Shown in pieces: positions 16,783 to 25,201 of a DNA stretch of 35,881 bases. Positions within the stretch are counted from its first letter, which is position 1. Every line of letters starts with the position of its first letter. The notes under the pieces were generated by a model. It was not told the DNA's origin. It saw only the letters and a list, made by a program, of their open reading frames with translations, and did no database searches. The translations under genes and the position numbers were made by a program. The stretch comes from an uncultured Algimonas sp. (lineage in GTDB: Bacteria; Pseudomonadota; Alphaproteobacteria; Caulobacterales; Maricaulaceae). The stretch covers positions 1-35,881 of the forward strand of contig CALDUL010000090.1 in the NCBI GenBank assembly GCA_937923575.1, given 5' to 3'.

Positions 16783-16916
16783 ACCTCCGGCCCCTCCAAG
16801 GCCGACCTATTTTACGCCCCTTCGTTATCTTCAACCCGCCCCGCGGCCCGCTAGATGGTGGTCCGGGGTAGTCCGCGGATTCGTTTCCACGGCATGACCA
16901 TTTGGACCCAATTCCC

Positions 16917-18620
16917 ATGATGATGGAAGACAGTTTCAACCCCAGCACCGATGACTTCGCCGCGATGTTCGAAGCCTCGGTCGAAGCCTCGCCCATGCGC
17001 GAAGGCAAAGTCGTCGAAGGCATCGTTACCGCAATCGAAAAAGATATCGCCGTTATCGACGTCGGCCTGAAAACCGAAGGTCGCGTGGAAATGCGCGAAT
17101 TTTACGAGCCCGGAAAAGAGACGACGATCTCCGTCGGCGATACCGTGGAAGTCTATCTAGAGCGCATCGAAAACGCTCTCGGCCAAGCCGTCCTGTCGCG
17201 CGACAAGGCGCGCCGTGAGGAGAGCTGGGTCAAGATGAGCGCCTTCTACGAGAAGGAAGAGCCCGTCAAAGGCACGATCGTCGGCCGCGTCAAAGGCGGA
17301 TTCACAGTCGACCTCGGCGGCATCAACGCCTTCCTTCCCGGCAGCCAAGTCGACATCCGCCCCGTGCGCGACATCGGCCCGCTGATGAACACCGAGCAGC
17401 CATTCCAGATCCTGAAAATGGACCGCGCACGCGGCAACATCGTGGTCTCGCGCCGCGCCATCCTCGAAGAGAGCCGTGCCGAACAGCGCGCCGAGCTGGT
17501 CTCCCAGCTGCAAGAGGGCGAAGTCCGCGAAGGCGTGGTCAAGAATATCACCGATTACGGTGCGTTCGTGGACCTCGGCGGTATCGACGGCCTGCTGCAC
17601 GTCACCGATATGAGCTGGCGCCGGGTTTCGCACCCAAGCCAGGTGCTCAACGTCGGCGACACGGTTCAGGTCAAGGTCATCCGCATCAACCCTGAAACAC
17701 AGCGCATCAGCCTCGGCATGAAGCAGCTGCAGGAAGATCCGTGGAACGCCGCCGCCGCCAAATACGTGCCCGGCACCCGTCACACGGGCCGCGTCACCAA
17801 TATCGCGGATTACGGTGCATTTATCGAGCTGGAAGAGGGCGTCGAAGGCCTCGTCCACGTGTCGGAAATGTCCTGGACCAAGAAGAACGTGCACCCCGGC
17901 AAGATCGTCAGCACCTCCCAGGAAGTCGAAGTCGAAGTTCTCGACGTCGATCAGGAGAAGCGCCGCATCTCGCTCGGTCTCAAGCAGGTCGAGAGCAATC
18001 CATGGGACACGTTCACAGAGCGCTTCCCGGTTGGCTCGACCATTTCCGGCGAAGTCAAATCCGTCACTGAGTTCGGTCTGTTCATCGGTCTCGAAGACGA
18101 CATCGACGGCATGGCTCACCTCTCCGACCTGTCGTGGGACAAGTCCGGCGAGGAAGCCCTCAAGGACTACAACAAGGGCGACACGGTCGAAGCCAAGATC
18201 CTGGAAGTCGACGTCGAGAAAGAGCGTATCTCGCTCGGCATCAAGCAGGTCGGTCGCGACACCATGCCAGCGGGCGCCAAGTCCTTTGGCAAGAACGATG
18301 TCGTCACCTGCACGGTCACGAAAGTGCAGCCAGCCGGTCTGGATGTCACCTTCGGCGAAGACGACACACCTGTGGCGGCCTTCATCCGCAAGGGTGATCT
18401 GTCCCGCGACCGTTCTGAGCAGCGTCCAGAGCGCTTTGCCGTCGGCGACAAGGTCGACGCACTGATCACGCGGGTCGACCGCAAGACACGCCAGTACGGC
18501 CTGTCGATCAAGGCGCTGGAAATCCGCTCCGAGAAGGAAGCCGTCGCACAATATGGTTCGTCCGACTCGGGCGCATCGCTGGGCGATATCCTCGGCGCAG
18601 CGCTCAAGGGCGACAACTAG
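16917..18620 (+). CDS. rpsA: 30S ribosomal protein S1
   Basis: A 567-residue S1 protein that helps the 30S subunit load mRNA. Six S1 RNA-binding repeats are visible: starting at [76 protein letters not shown] and the diverged [15 protein letters not shown]. Repeats three and four are the best conserved. The N-terminal segment [14 protein letters not shown] is typical of alphaproteobacterial S1. The start is one of three consecutive ATG codons at 16917, 16920 and 16923; 16917 is given. No strong Shine-Dalgarno precedes it, common for rpsA. A strong terminator follows. Confidence 0.97.
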   Translation: MMMEDSFNPSTDDFAAMFEASVEASPMREGKVVEGIVTAIEKDIAVIDVGLKTEGRVEMREFYEPGKETTISVGDTVEVYLERIENALGQAVLSRDKARREESWVKMSAFYEKEEPVKGTIVGRVKGGFTVDLGGINAFLPGSQVDIRPVRDIGPLMNTEQPFQILKMDRARGNIVVSRRAILEESRAEQRAELVSQLQEGEVREGVVKNITDYGAFVDLGGIDGLLHVTDMSWRRVSHPSQVLNVGDTVQVKVIRINPETQRISLGMKQLQEDPWNAAAAKYVPGTRHTGRVTNIADYGAFIELEEGVEGLVHVSEMSWTKKNVHPGKIVSTSQEVEVEVLDVDQEKRRISLGLKQVESNPWDTFTERFPVGSTISGEVKSVTEFGLFIGLEDDIDGMAHLSDLSWDKSGEEALKDYNKGDTVEAKILEVDVEKERISLGIKQVGRDTMPAGAKSFGKNDVVTCTVTKVQPAGLDVTFGEDDTPVAAFIRKGDLSRDRSEQRPERFAVGDKVDALITRVDRKTRQYGLSIKALEIRSEKEAVAQYGSSDSGASLGDILGAALKGDN

Positions 18621-18648
18621 GACCCGCGTTCCAAAGTCGCTTGCAACA

Positions 18649-18678
18649 CCCCGTCCGGTTCGCCGGGCGGGGTTTTTT
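18649..18678 (+). terminator. Intrinsic terminator of rpsA
   Basis: A 10-base-pair GC-rich stem (CCCCGTCCGG with CCGGGCGGGG, one G-T wobble) closes a TTCG tetraloop and is followed by six T residues. It begins 28 bases after the rpsA stop. Confidence 0.92.
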
Positions 18679-18722
18679 CTTGGGCGACAGGCAATCACCC
18701 GCCGCTAAAGGCCTGTTATTGC

Positions 18723-18751
18723 TTGACGCATAGGTGTCAAACTTGGTTAAT
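18723..18751 (+). promoter_or_regulatory. Sigma-70-like promoter of ihfB
   Basis: TTGACG (18723-18728), a 17-base spacer and GTTAAT (18746-18751) form a good -35/-10 pair. The predicted transcript start is about 18757-18759, essentially at the ATG, which suggests a leaderless message. A TTAA half-site is included. Confidence 0.6.
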
Positions 18752-18758
18752 AACGGCC

Positions 18759-19043
18759 ATGCTTCGATCAGAGCTCATCGACACTCTCCACGAAGAGAAC
18801 CCGCACCTCACCCGGCGTGACATGGAGCGCGTGGTGGCCGTGGTGCTGGAGTCCATTACCCAAACGCTGGAAGCGGGCGCACGTGTCGAACTGCGTGGCT
18901 TCGGCGCATTCTCGGTGCGTCACCGCAAGGCCCGGCCCGGACGGAATCCGCGCACCGGCGAACCCGTCGCTGTGCCGGAAAAACACGTGCCGTTCTTCCG
19001 CACGGGCAAGGACCTGCGAGAAAAAATCGACGCCTCGAGGTAG
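18759..19043 (+). CDS. ihfB: Integration host factor subunit beta
   Basis: A 94-residue DNA-bending protein that pairs with IHF-alpha and shapes promoters and nucleoid DNA. It starts [18 protein letters not shown], has [14 protein letters not shown] and the DNA-intercalating arm [15 protein letters not shown], and ends with [14 protein letters not shown], all standard for IhfB. The ATG at 18759 is preferred over the upstream TTG at 18723, which overlaps the promoter -35. There is no leader room for a Shine-Dalgarno if the predicted transcript start is right. The position just after rpsA is shared with many proteobacteria. Confidence 0.95.
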   Translation: MLRSELIDTLHEENPHLTRRDMERVVAVVLESITQTLEAGARVELRGFGAFSVRHRKARPGRNPRTGEPVAVPEKHVPFFRTGKDLREKIDASR

Positions 19044-19164
19044 TCCTCCGACCCGGCGCAACCCACTGTGCAGGGCGTTCGTTTTTACTTTCCAAAAACC
19101 GTAACTGTGGCTAATTGTCCCGCAAACGTGCCAGTGGGTGGTGCGTCAAAGGGAGGGTCATCCA

Positions 19165-19590
19165 ATGGGAATGGTTTCTGAATTCAAAGAATTTGCCGTC
19201 AAGGGCAATCTGGTCGATCTGGCCGTGGGCTTTATCATGGGCGGCGCTTTCGCAACCGTGGTCAGCTCGCTCGTCAATGATATCATCATGCCGGTGGTCG
19301 GCAAATTCATGGGCGGAGTCGATTTCGCCAGCATGTATTATAATCTCACCGACACCGAATATGCATCTCTGTCCGAAGCGCAGGAAGCGGGCGCGGCGGT
19401 CATCACCTATGGTGTTTTCATCAACGCGCTGATCAGCTTCATCATCGTCGCCTTCGTGATGTTCATGATCATCAAGAACATGAACAAGCTGAAAAAGGCC
19501 GAAGAGGAAGAGCCAGCGGCTCCGCCGGCCAATGAAGTGCTTCTGGCCGAAATCCGCGACCTGCTCGCGCGTCAAAACGCCAAAATCTAA
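19165..19590 (+). CDS. mscL: Large-conductance mechanosensitive channel
   Basis: A 141-residue inner-membrane channel that opens under membrane tension and releases solutes during hypo-osmotic shock. It shows the amphipathic N terminus [20 protein letters not shown]1 with [12 protein letters not shown], a periplasmic loop, TM2 ([18 protein letters not shown]) and a cytoplasmic helix ending [15 protein letters not shown]. All are standard for the family. GGGAGG at 19151-19156 is 8 bases before ATG 19165 and decides the start over the longer frame at 19138. A terminator follows. It is a single gene between ihfB and the M48 protease. Confidence 0.97.
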   Translation: MGMVSEFKEFAVKGNLVDLAVGFIMGGAFATVVSSLVNDIIMPVVGKFMGGVDFASMYYNLTDTEYASLSEAQEAGAAVITYGVFINALISFIIVAFVMFMIIKNMNKLKKAEEEEPAAPPANEVLLAEIRDLLARQNAKI

Positions 19591-19597
19591 ACGCGAG

Positions 19598-19622
19598 GTC
19601 GCGCGACTGAGCGCGGCTTTTT
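19598..19622 (+). terminator. Intrinsic terminator of mscL
   Basis: A 7-base-pair stem (GTCGCGC with GCGCGGC, one G-T wobble) with the loop GACTGA is followed by five T residues. It begins 7 bases after the mscL stop. Confidence 0.75.
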
Positions 19623-19687
19623 GCAAAAACATTGGAACTTCGCGCGGCTCTGCCCCTATGATGGGTAGAGTTTCGCGGAGTTTTTTC

Positions 19688-20563
19688 ATGGTCTATCGAC
19701 AGAATTTCGGACGCGCTGCGCTGGGCCGCGGCAGGCGCCGTCGCGGCGGCGGCTTTCGCTGGCAGATCATGGTCCTCTTCGCCATCGGCGCAGCGGTATA
19801 TTATTTCGCCAATCAGAAGGAAGTTCCCTTCACCGGGCGAAACCAGCTCCGCACCATGACGGTCGATCAGGAGCTTCAGCTCGGCTTGCAGAGCTATCAG
19901 CAGATCCTCGCCGACAATCGGCAGAACCTCGTCACATCCGGTCCCGTCGTCGATGCAGTCCGGCAGATCGGCGAGCGCATTGCCCGTGCGGCCGCACCCG
20001 AAGACCCGGGTTTCGAGTGGGCTTTCAATGTCATCGACAGTGAACAGGTCAACGCCTTCGCGCTGCCCGGCGGCTACACCGCAGTCTATACGGGGCTCAT
20101 CCCGGTCGCGCAGAATGAGGACGGTCTGGCCGTCGTTATGGGCCACGAGGTCGCCCATGCGCTCGCCCACCACGGCGCGGAACGCATGGCGCAGCAGAAT
20201 ATGCAGCGTATTGTCGGCACCGGTGTCGCCATGGGAGCCGGCGGCATGGATTATGGAGCACAGCGCGCTGTCATGGGCGTATTCGGCGGCATTAGCCAAT
20301 ATGGCTACGCGCTGCCCTTCTCGCGCAGTCACGAGAGCGAGGCGGACTACATCGGCCTGATTCTGATGTCCCGCGCCTGCTATGATCCGCGCGAAGCCCC
20401 GAAGCTGTGGGAGCGCATGGGCGCAGCGGGCGGTGCCGCTCCGCCGGAATTCCAGAGCACGCACCCCAGCCCGCAGACCCGGATCAACGATTTCAACGAA
20501 TGGATGCCCGAAGCGGTCGCGATCTATAATCAGAACTGCCCGAAGCAAATTAGCCTGAACTAG
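19688..20563 (+). CDS. M48-family membrane-anchored metalloprotease
   Basis: A 291-residue zinc protease. A very basic N terminus (RGRRRRGGGF) precedes one transmembrane segment (about residues 25-41), so the catalytic domain should face the periplasm. The zinc site is HEVAH at 153-157 with Glu216 in SHESEADYIGL as the likely third ligand. ALPGGYTAVYTGLI before it is the M48 substrate strand seen in BepA/LoiP-like enzymes. There is no TPR domain. GGAG lies 7 bases before ATG 19688. Such enzymes degrade or assist outer-membrane proteins; a specific substrate is not indicated. Its TAG abuts the stop of the convergent penicillin-binding protein gene with no gap. Confidence 0.93.
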   Translation: MVYRQNFGRAALGRGRRRRGGGFRWQIMVLFAIGAAVYYFANQKEVPFTGRNQLRTMTVDQELQLGLQSYQQILADNRQNLVTSGPVVDAVRQIGERIARAAAPEDPGFEWAFNVIDSEQVNAFALPGGYTAVYTGLIPVAQNEDGLAVVMGHEVAHALAHHGAERMAQQNMQRIVGTGVAMGAGGMDYGAQRAVMGVFGGISQYGYALPFSRSHESEADYIGLILMSRACYDPREAPKLWERMGAAGGAAPPEFQSTHPSPQTRINDFNEWMPEAVAIYNQNCPKQISLN

Positions 20564-22492
20564 CTATTGGCTGTCGCCCGCGCCTTCGGTCTGCGCGTTG
20601 GCCGCGGACAGCCGGTCCAACAGCGAGCGGAACTCGACCTGACGTCGGGCCCAGTCGGGCTCGCTGGCCTGGGGTAGGGCGGTGACAGGCTGATCGGCCA
20701 GCGCCGCCGCCATCACCTCGGAAAATATCTTGGCCGGAATGGTGCCGCCGGTGATGCCGTCCATGGGCGCGTTCTCGTCATCTCCGACCCACACCGCCAT
20801 GCTGATCCCCGGCGCATAGCCGACGAACCACGCATCGCGGTTGTCATTGGTCGTCCCGGTCTTTCCCGCCACTGTCCGGCCATCGACGCGTGCGCGGCGG
20901 CCTGTGCCGCGCTCAACCGCCCGCACCAGCATGCGGTTCATCAGGCGCAGCTCGTCCGCGCTCAACACGCGCTCTGGGGCGCTTGGGACATGGTCGTGAA
21001 TGGGCGTGCCCGTCGCGGTGGCGACCGATTGCAGGGCATAGGTCCGGGGTAGATCTCCGCCCGCGGCCAGCGGCAGATAGGCGCGCGCCATGGTCTCGAC
21101 GGAGACCGCCTGCGCACCCAGCGCCAGCGAGGCAAAGGGATGCAGGTCCGCAATGCCCAGCGTGGCGGCTGTCTCGACGACGGCGTCGCGGCCTATCTCC
21201 TCGTTCACGCTGACGGCCACCGTGTTGATGGAGCGGGCGAGGGCGTCCTCCAGCCGCATTTCTCCGGCAAAGTCCTCGGTGAAGTTCTCAGGTGCCCAGC
21301 CGTCGACCTCGATGGGTGCGTCGGTGCGCGTGGTCCATGGGCTCAGCCCCGCGCGCAGGGCAGCAAGATAGACGATCGGCTTGAAGCTGGAGCCGGGCTG
21401 TCGCTGCATCTGAGTGGCACGGTTGAACTGGCTGTCGCGAAAGCTTCGTCCGCCGACCATGGCCAAGATGCCGCCGCGATCGTCAAGCACGACGAGGGCG
21501 CCCTGATTGGCTCCGCGGTCTGGATCCAGATGGGCGTTGACCGCCGCGTGAGCGGCGCGTTGCAGCTCCAGATCCATCGAGAGCTGCACGACCATATCCT
21601 GGCTCGGCACGCCCGCGACGCGTTCAAGCTCCGGCCAGATATGGTCGATGAGATACTCCGCCGGATCGTTGGTCTGCGGGCGCAGCACGGAGACTTCGGC
21701 TGTGCGTGCAGCCTCCAGCGCAGCGTCGGTCATCAAGCCCTGGCGATGCATGGCGGAGAGCACGGTGCGCATTCGGCTCGCAGCCTTGTCCGGGTTCTCG
21801 ACCGGGTAGTAGGCGGACGGAGCCTGCAGCAGCCCAACGAGCATGGCGGCCTCCGACAGGCTGAGCTCGGTCGGTGGACGACCGAAATAGAGCTCGCTTG
21901 CGGCTTCCAAACCCCAAGCGCCGCCACCGAAATAGACGCGGGAGAGGTAGAGCCGCAGCACCTCGTCCTTGGACAGCAGGCGTTCCAGATGGATCGCCAT
22001 CATCATTTCCTGCGCCTTGCGAGTCAGTGTCTGTTCAGGCGTCAGAAAGACGTTCTTGGTCAGCTGTTGGGTGAGGGTGGAGCCGCCCTCGACCACGCGG
22101 CCCGCCTGGACATTGCGCACCATGGCGCGGGCGAGGCTGTAGGGATCGACGCCGCTATGGCTGTAGAAGCGGCGATCTTCGGTCGCGAGAACGGCCTGGC
22201 GGACGTGGTGCGGCAACTCGGCCACCGGGATTGGCGCCTCCGCATGGGCGCCGCGGATGGCGATATCGCGGCCTTGGCGGTCGATGATCTGGATGGACGG
22301 CGGGCGTGACTGCTCCCAGAGCTGCGCCGGGTCTGGCAAATCGCCCGACAGTTGCGCGAACACACCGAGCACCGCCATGCCGCCGAGATAGGCGCAGGCA
22401 GCCCCGCTGAGCAGGGCCGTCTTCATCCACTCGGGCGGCGTGATTCCGGACAGGGTTTCTGCAATGCGCATGACGGTCATGCGGTGCGCCAT
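20564..22492 (-). CDS. Class A penicillin-binding protein (PBP1A-like)
   Basis: A 642-residue bifunctional peptidoglycan synthase with one N-terminal membrane anchor (about residues 24-47). The glycosyltransferase domain has EDRRFYSHSGVD, GGSTLTQQLTKN and RKAQEMMMAIHLER. The transpeptidase domain has the active Ser368 in SSFK, SIN at 421-423 and KTG at 544-546. It is shorter than E. coli PBP1A, lacking the large insert domains. ATG 22492 is the first of several starts; ATG 22471 (residue 8) is plausible because a CtrA box ends only 6 bases upstream of 22492. The gene follows the antiporter and a small unknown gene on the same strand. Cell-cycle control of wall synthesis would be logical, but is inferred. 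Confidence 0.93.
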   Translation of the reverse strand: MAHRMTVMRIAETLSGITPPEWMKTALLSGAACAYLGGMAVLGVFAQLSGDLPDPAQLWEQSRPPSIQIIDRQGRDIAIRGAHAEAPIPVAELPHHVRQAVLATEDRRFYSHSGVDPYSLARAMVRNVQAGRVVEGGSTLTQQLTKNVFLTPEQTLTRKAQEMMMAIHLERLLSKDEVLRLYLSRVYFGGGAWGLEAASELYFGRPPTELSLSEAAMLVGLLQAPSAYYPVENPDKAASRMRTVLSAMHRQGLMTDAALEAARTAEVSVLRPQTNDPAEYLIDHIWPELERVAGVPSQDMVVQLSMDLELQRAAHAAVNAHLDPDRGANQGALVVLDDRGGILAMVGGRSFRDSQFNRATQMQRQPGSSFKPIVYLAALRAGLSPWTTRTDAPIEVDGWAPENFTEDFAGEMRLEDALARSINTVAVSVNEEIGRDAVVETAATLGIADLHPFASLALGAQAVSVETMARAYLPLAAGGDLPRTYALQSVATATGTPIHDHVPSAPERVLSADELRLMNRMLVRAVERGTGRRARVDGRTVAGKTGTTNDNRDAWFVGYAPGISMAVWVGDDENAPMDGITGGTIPAKIFSEVMAAALADQPVTALPQASEPDWARRQVEFRSLLDRLSAANAQTEGAGDSQ

Positions 22493-22498
22493 TTACGG

Positions 22499-22514
22499 TT
22501 AAGGTGGCTTTAAC
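22499..22514 (-). promoter_or_regulatory. CtrA box, perfect TTAA-N7-TTAA, before the PBP gene
   Basis: On the plus strand the site reads TTAAGGTGGCTTTAAC; flanking bases make it GGTTAA-N7-TTAACC, symmetric on both strands. It lies in the 57-base gap between the unknown gene ending at 22550 and the PBP gene starting at 22492. It could activate a promoter inside or just before the first codons, or repress. Confidence 0.65.
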
Positions 22515-22549
22515 CGGACAGCATTGCGGCGGGAAAAAGCCAGGCTGCG

Positions 22550-23173
22550 CTACGACCGCGTCATCTCGTATCGGTAGGCGCGACCGTCCAGTGTGATCGA
22601 CATCTTGGCCGTGTCGTCCTTGATCGACAGGCTTCCGCGCATCCCCGGCATTACATCGCGGCAGGCCGACTCCGCGCTCCAATAGCCACCCGTACTCCTC
22701 GGGCCGTAGCCCCTCTTGTTCCACCGGCATTGGCGCGGGCCGATATCGATGTCGCTCACTATGCGCCCAAAGCTGTTTTCCAGCACGAGCGTGCGCAGGG
22801 CGAGGTGGCGACGCTCCGGCGCGGCATTGGGCATAAGCGAGCGCGGCTTGCGGTGATCAAACGTCAGGATGAGATTGCGCCCGCTTTCGCGCTCGGTCAC
22901 GCGCCGGGTGAGGCTCGGGACATCGCCCGTCTCGTCCCAGTCGAAACACGCCTCCGCGACAACAGTGGCCTCGCTATCCGTCTCGTCCGCCGTCATGTCG
23001 TCGCTGTCGAAGCAGCCGCTCAGCAGCGGGTCGGCTGGCATGGGCGTGCCGATGGAGGCGAAGCGGACATAGGCCGCGACGGCAAGGTAGACGGCAAAGC
23101 CCGCACCAGCGATCCGCCACGCTGTCTTGTGTGACGGCAGGCGGATCGGTTTGTCGGGGTTCAGCCCCAGCAC
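22550..23173 (-). CDS. Membrane-anchored protein of unknown function
   Basis: A 207-residue protein that I do not recognise. A short basic N terminus is followed by one transmembrane segment (about residues 20-38, AGAGFAVYLAVAAYVRFA), so the rest is probably periplasmic. The outer part has five Cys residues (GCFDSDD, EACFDWDE, RQCRWNKRG, SACRDVM), perhaps disulphide-bonded, and an acidic patch (DDMTADETDSEA). It begins with GTG at 23173, 3 bases after the antiporter stop, so it is likely translated from that transcript. The C-terminal SITLDGRAYRYEMTRS looks like a beta strand. Confidence 0.75.
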   Translation of the reverse strand: MLGLNPDKPIRLPSHKTAWRIAGAGFAVYLAVAAYVRFASIGTPMPADPLLSGCFDSDDMTADETDSEATVVAEACFDWDETGDVPSLTRRVTERESGRNLILTFDHRKPRSLMPNAAPERRHLALRTLVLENSFGRIVSDIDIGPRQCRWNKRGYGPRSTGGYWSAESACRDVMPGMRGSLSIKDDTAKMSITLDGRAYRYEMTRS

Positions 23174-23176
23174 GCG

Positions 23177-25153
23177 CTAGCTCGGTAGCGCGCCCGTCGG
23201 TCCGGCCAACGCGCCGCCGGAGCGTTTTGCGCCTTCGCCGCGGGTCACGTCCTGATCCGTCGCCGGGCAGAAGGACAGTACGGTTGCGCCTTTTGCAGCC
23301 GACTGGTCGCCGGGCTGAATGAACTTCAACGCGCCTTCCGGCGTTCGGGCCAGGATCAGGTCGAGATTGTCGCCCCGGTCGCGGTAGAGGTCGTCCAGCG
23401 TGTATTCGTCCGAGAGCGTCGTGACGCGGAAGCGCCAGCCCGACCACCAGTCGCGCGTCAGGCTATCAAACGTCCGCCCACGCGAAGTGAGGGTGCGTCC
23501 GCGCGAGGTGTAGGCGATGGCCGCATCCTCGTCGTCGCCTTCGGTATTGGTGATCTGGAACACGCGGTTGCGCCCGAGCTCCGGCCCGAACTCGACGGAG
23601 ACCAGCGAGTTATAGGCGTCATTCGGCGTGGCCGCGACGATGAAGTTGAACTTGGAATGATCCAGCGAATAGTCCGCATTTTCGGACAGGACTTCGCCGT
23701 AGAATGTGTCATGCCCGTCGAGCCGCGCGGCGCGCAGACGGCGCCAATTGGTATCCGCGACCAGCACCGACACGCCCATATCCTTGAGCGCTTTGGCCAG
23801 GCCCAGCGACCACGGGTTCGCGCCGACGATCAGCACGCCGTCGCCGCCGCCCGCCGACAGGCCGAGCATCTTGGCCAGCGGCCCGATGAAGAAGCCCGCG
23901 AACAACACGGTCGCGAAGACCAGCGCAAAAGCCAGCGGCACGAACAGCGCGCCTTCGGCGAGGCCCAGCGCCTGCAACTCCGCCGCGAACAGGCCCGCGA
24001 CCGCAACGGCGACGATACCGCGCGGCGCGATGAAGCTCACCAGCACGCTTTCGCGCCAGTCGAGCCCCGACCAGAGTGTCGAGAGCATCACCGCGATTGG
24101 GCGCACGAACAATATCATGACCAGTACGAAGGCCCAGACGACCAGACCACCGCGCGAGAACATCAACCCCAGCACTTCCGGTGTAAGGGTTGCGGTCAGC
24201 ATGACGAACACGCCCGACACGAGTATGATGGTAATGGTTTCCTTGAAGCGGCGCATCTCCACGGCGGCAGCGAATTTCATATTCGCCATCGCCATGCCCA
24301 TGGCAGTCACAGTCAGCAGGCCGGTCTCGTCCGCGATCTGGTTGGACAGGACATATACGGCCAGAACCCAGGCCGTGACCACGGGCGCTTTCAGATATTC
24401 CGGGATCATCCCGTTTTTGAATGCGCGGGTCAGTACCCATGCCGACGCAATGCCGACGATGACGCCAAAGATGGAGGCAAAGGCCAGCAGGCCGAAAATG
24501 CCGAGCGCTCCTGTACCAGTCATTTGAAATACAATGATTTTATAGCCGATGACGGCGAAGAGCGCGCCGACGGGATCGTTCACGATACCTTCCCATTTCA
24601 GCACATTGGCGGGGCGGTGTTTCAGATGCGCCTGGCGCAGCAGCGGCATGATCACGGTCGGACCCGTCACCACAAACAGCCCGCCGACCATGACGGAGAT
24701 CAGCAGCGGCAACTCGACGATGTAATAGGCCGCTGCCGTGCCCAGCACCCAGGCGATGGGCCCGCCCAGAAACACCATGCGCATGACAGCGGATTTGGCG
24801 TCGCCGAGATCCTTGAAGCGCAGGTTCAGCCCGCCTTCGAACAGGATGATGGCCACAGCCAGTCCGATGGCAGGACGGTAGACGTCACCGAAATCATTGA
24901 CGGGATCCAGGCGCAAAGGCTCGATGAAGTTACGTACGGCACTTGGCAGATCGAGGCTCAGGATCGCGCCCAGCAGCGGGCCAAAAATAAGACCTGCAAC
25001 CGCCATCAACACGATGGCCGGGCGCTGCAGTTTCCACGCGAGCCATTGCGCGCCGATGCCAAGTGCGCCGATCAGCGCAATCTTGATCGGCAAAGTGGAG
25101 GCGACGTGGTGCGCTCCGTCAGTCGCGGCGGCTAGAATCATGAATGGTCCCAT
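23177..25153 (-). CDS. Cation:proton antiporter (CPA1/NhaP-like) with a C-terminal nucleotide-binding-like domain
   Basis: A 658-residue membrane protein. About twelve hydrophobic helices cover residues 18-425, with ILFEGGLNL, TGPTVIMPLLR and WEGIVNDPVGALF; the ND pair is the ion-binding motif of CPA1-type exchangers. SFIAPRGIVAVAVAGLFA is also typical. From about 435 a Rossmann-like segment (GVLIVGANPWSLGLAKAL, then LVADTNWRRLRAARL) resembles a TrkA-N regulatory domain. A short duplication (TSRGRTLTSRGRTF) follows it. It exchanges Na+ or K+ for H+ in pH or salt homeostasis; ion choice is not clear. ATG 25153 is given; ATG 25141 is possible. It heads a leftward group. Confidence 0.9.
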   Translation of the reverse strand: MGPFMILAAATDGAHHVASTLPIKIALIGALGIGAQWLAWKLQRPAIVLMAVAGLIFGPLLGAILSLDLPSAVRNFIEPLRLDPVNDFGDVYRPAIGLAVAIILFEGGLNLRFKDLGDAKSAVMRMVFLGGPIAWVLGTAAAYYIVELPLLISVMVGGLFVVTGPTVIMPLLRQAHLKHRPANVLKWEGIVNDPVGALFAVIGYKIIVFQMTGTGALGIFGLLAFASIFGVIVGIASAWVLTRAFKNGMIPEYLKAPVVTAWVLAVYVLSNQIADETGLLTVTAMGMAMANMKFAAAVEMRRFKETITIILVSGVFVMLTATLTPEVLGLMFSRGGLVVWAFVLVMILFVRPIAVMLSTLWSGLDWRESVLVSFIAPRGIVAVAVAGLFAAELQALGLAEGALFVPLAFALVFATVLFAGFFIGPLAKMLGLSAGGGDGVLIVGANPWSLGLAKALKDMGVSVLVADTNWRRLRAARLDGHDTFYGEVLSENADYSLDHSKFNFIVAATPNDAYNSLVSVEFGPELGRNRVFQITNTEGDDEDAAIAYTSRGRTLTSRGRTFDSLTRDWWSGWRFRVTTLSDEYTLDDLYRDRGDNLDLILARTPEGALKFIQPGDQSAAKGATVLSFCPATDQDVTRGEGAKRSGGALAGPTGALPS

Positions 25154-25201
25154 TGGCTTCGAGGCCCGTCTTGGCGCGAGCTCTCCCCTTGAGGGGGCTG
25201 G

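Noticed and set aside
16783-16830. GGCC-loop-GGCC hairpin after cmk as a terminator
   Set aside because: The stem is only 4 base pairs and the following T run is broken.
17157-18698. 513-codon open frame antisense to rpsA
   Set aside because: It mirrors the rpsA codon pattern, has no ribosome site or recognisable domain, and rpsA on the other strand is certain.
21140-22309. 389-codon open frame antisense to the PBP gene
   Set aside because: Shadow of a well-supported gene with all PBP motifs intact.
23657-25135. 492-codon open frame antisense to the antiporter
   Set aside because: Composition is rich in His, Arg and Gln as expected from the complement of a hydrophobic membrane gene; no family match.
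25154-25201. CCCC-TTGA-GGGG hairpin as a terminator between the hypothetical and antiporter genes
   Set aside because: Short stem, no T-tract in either direction.
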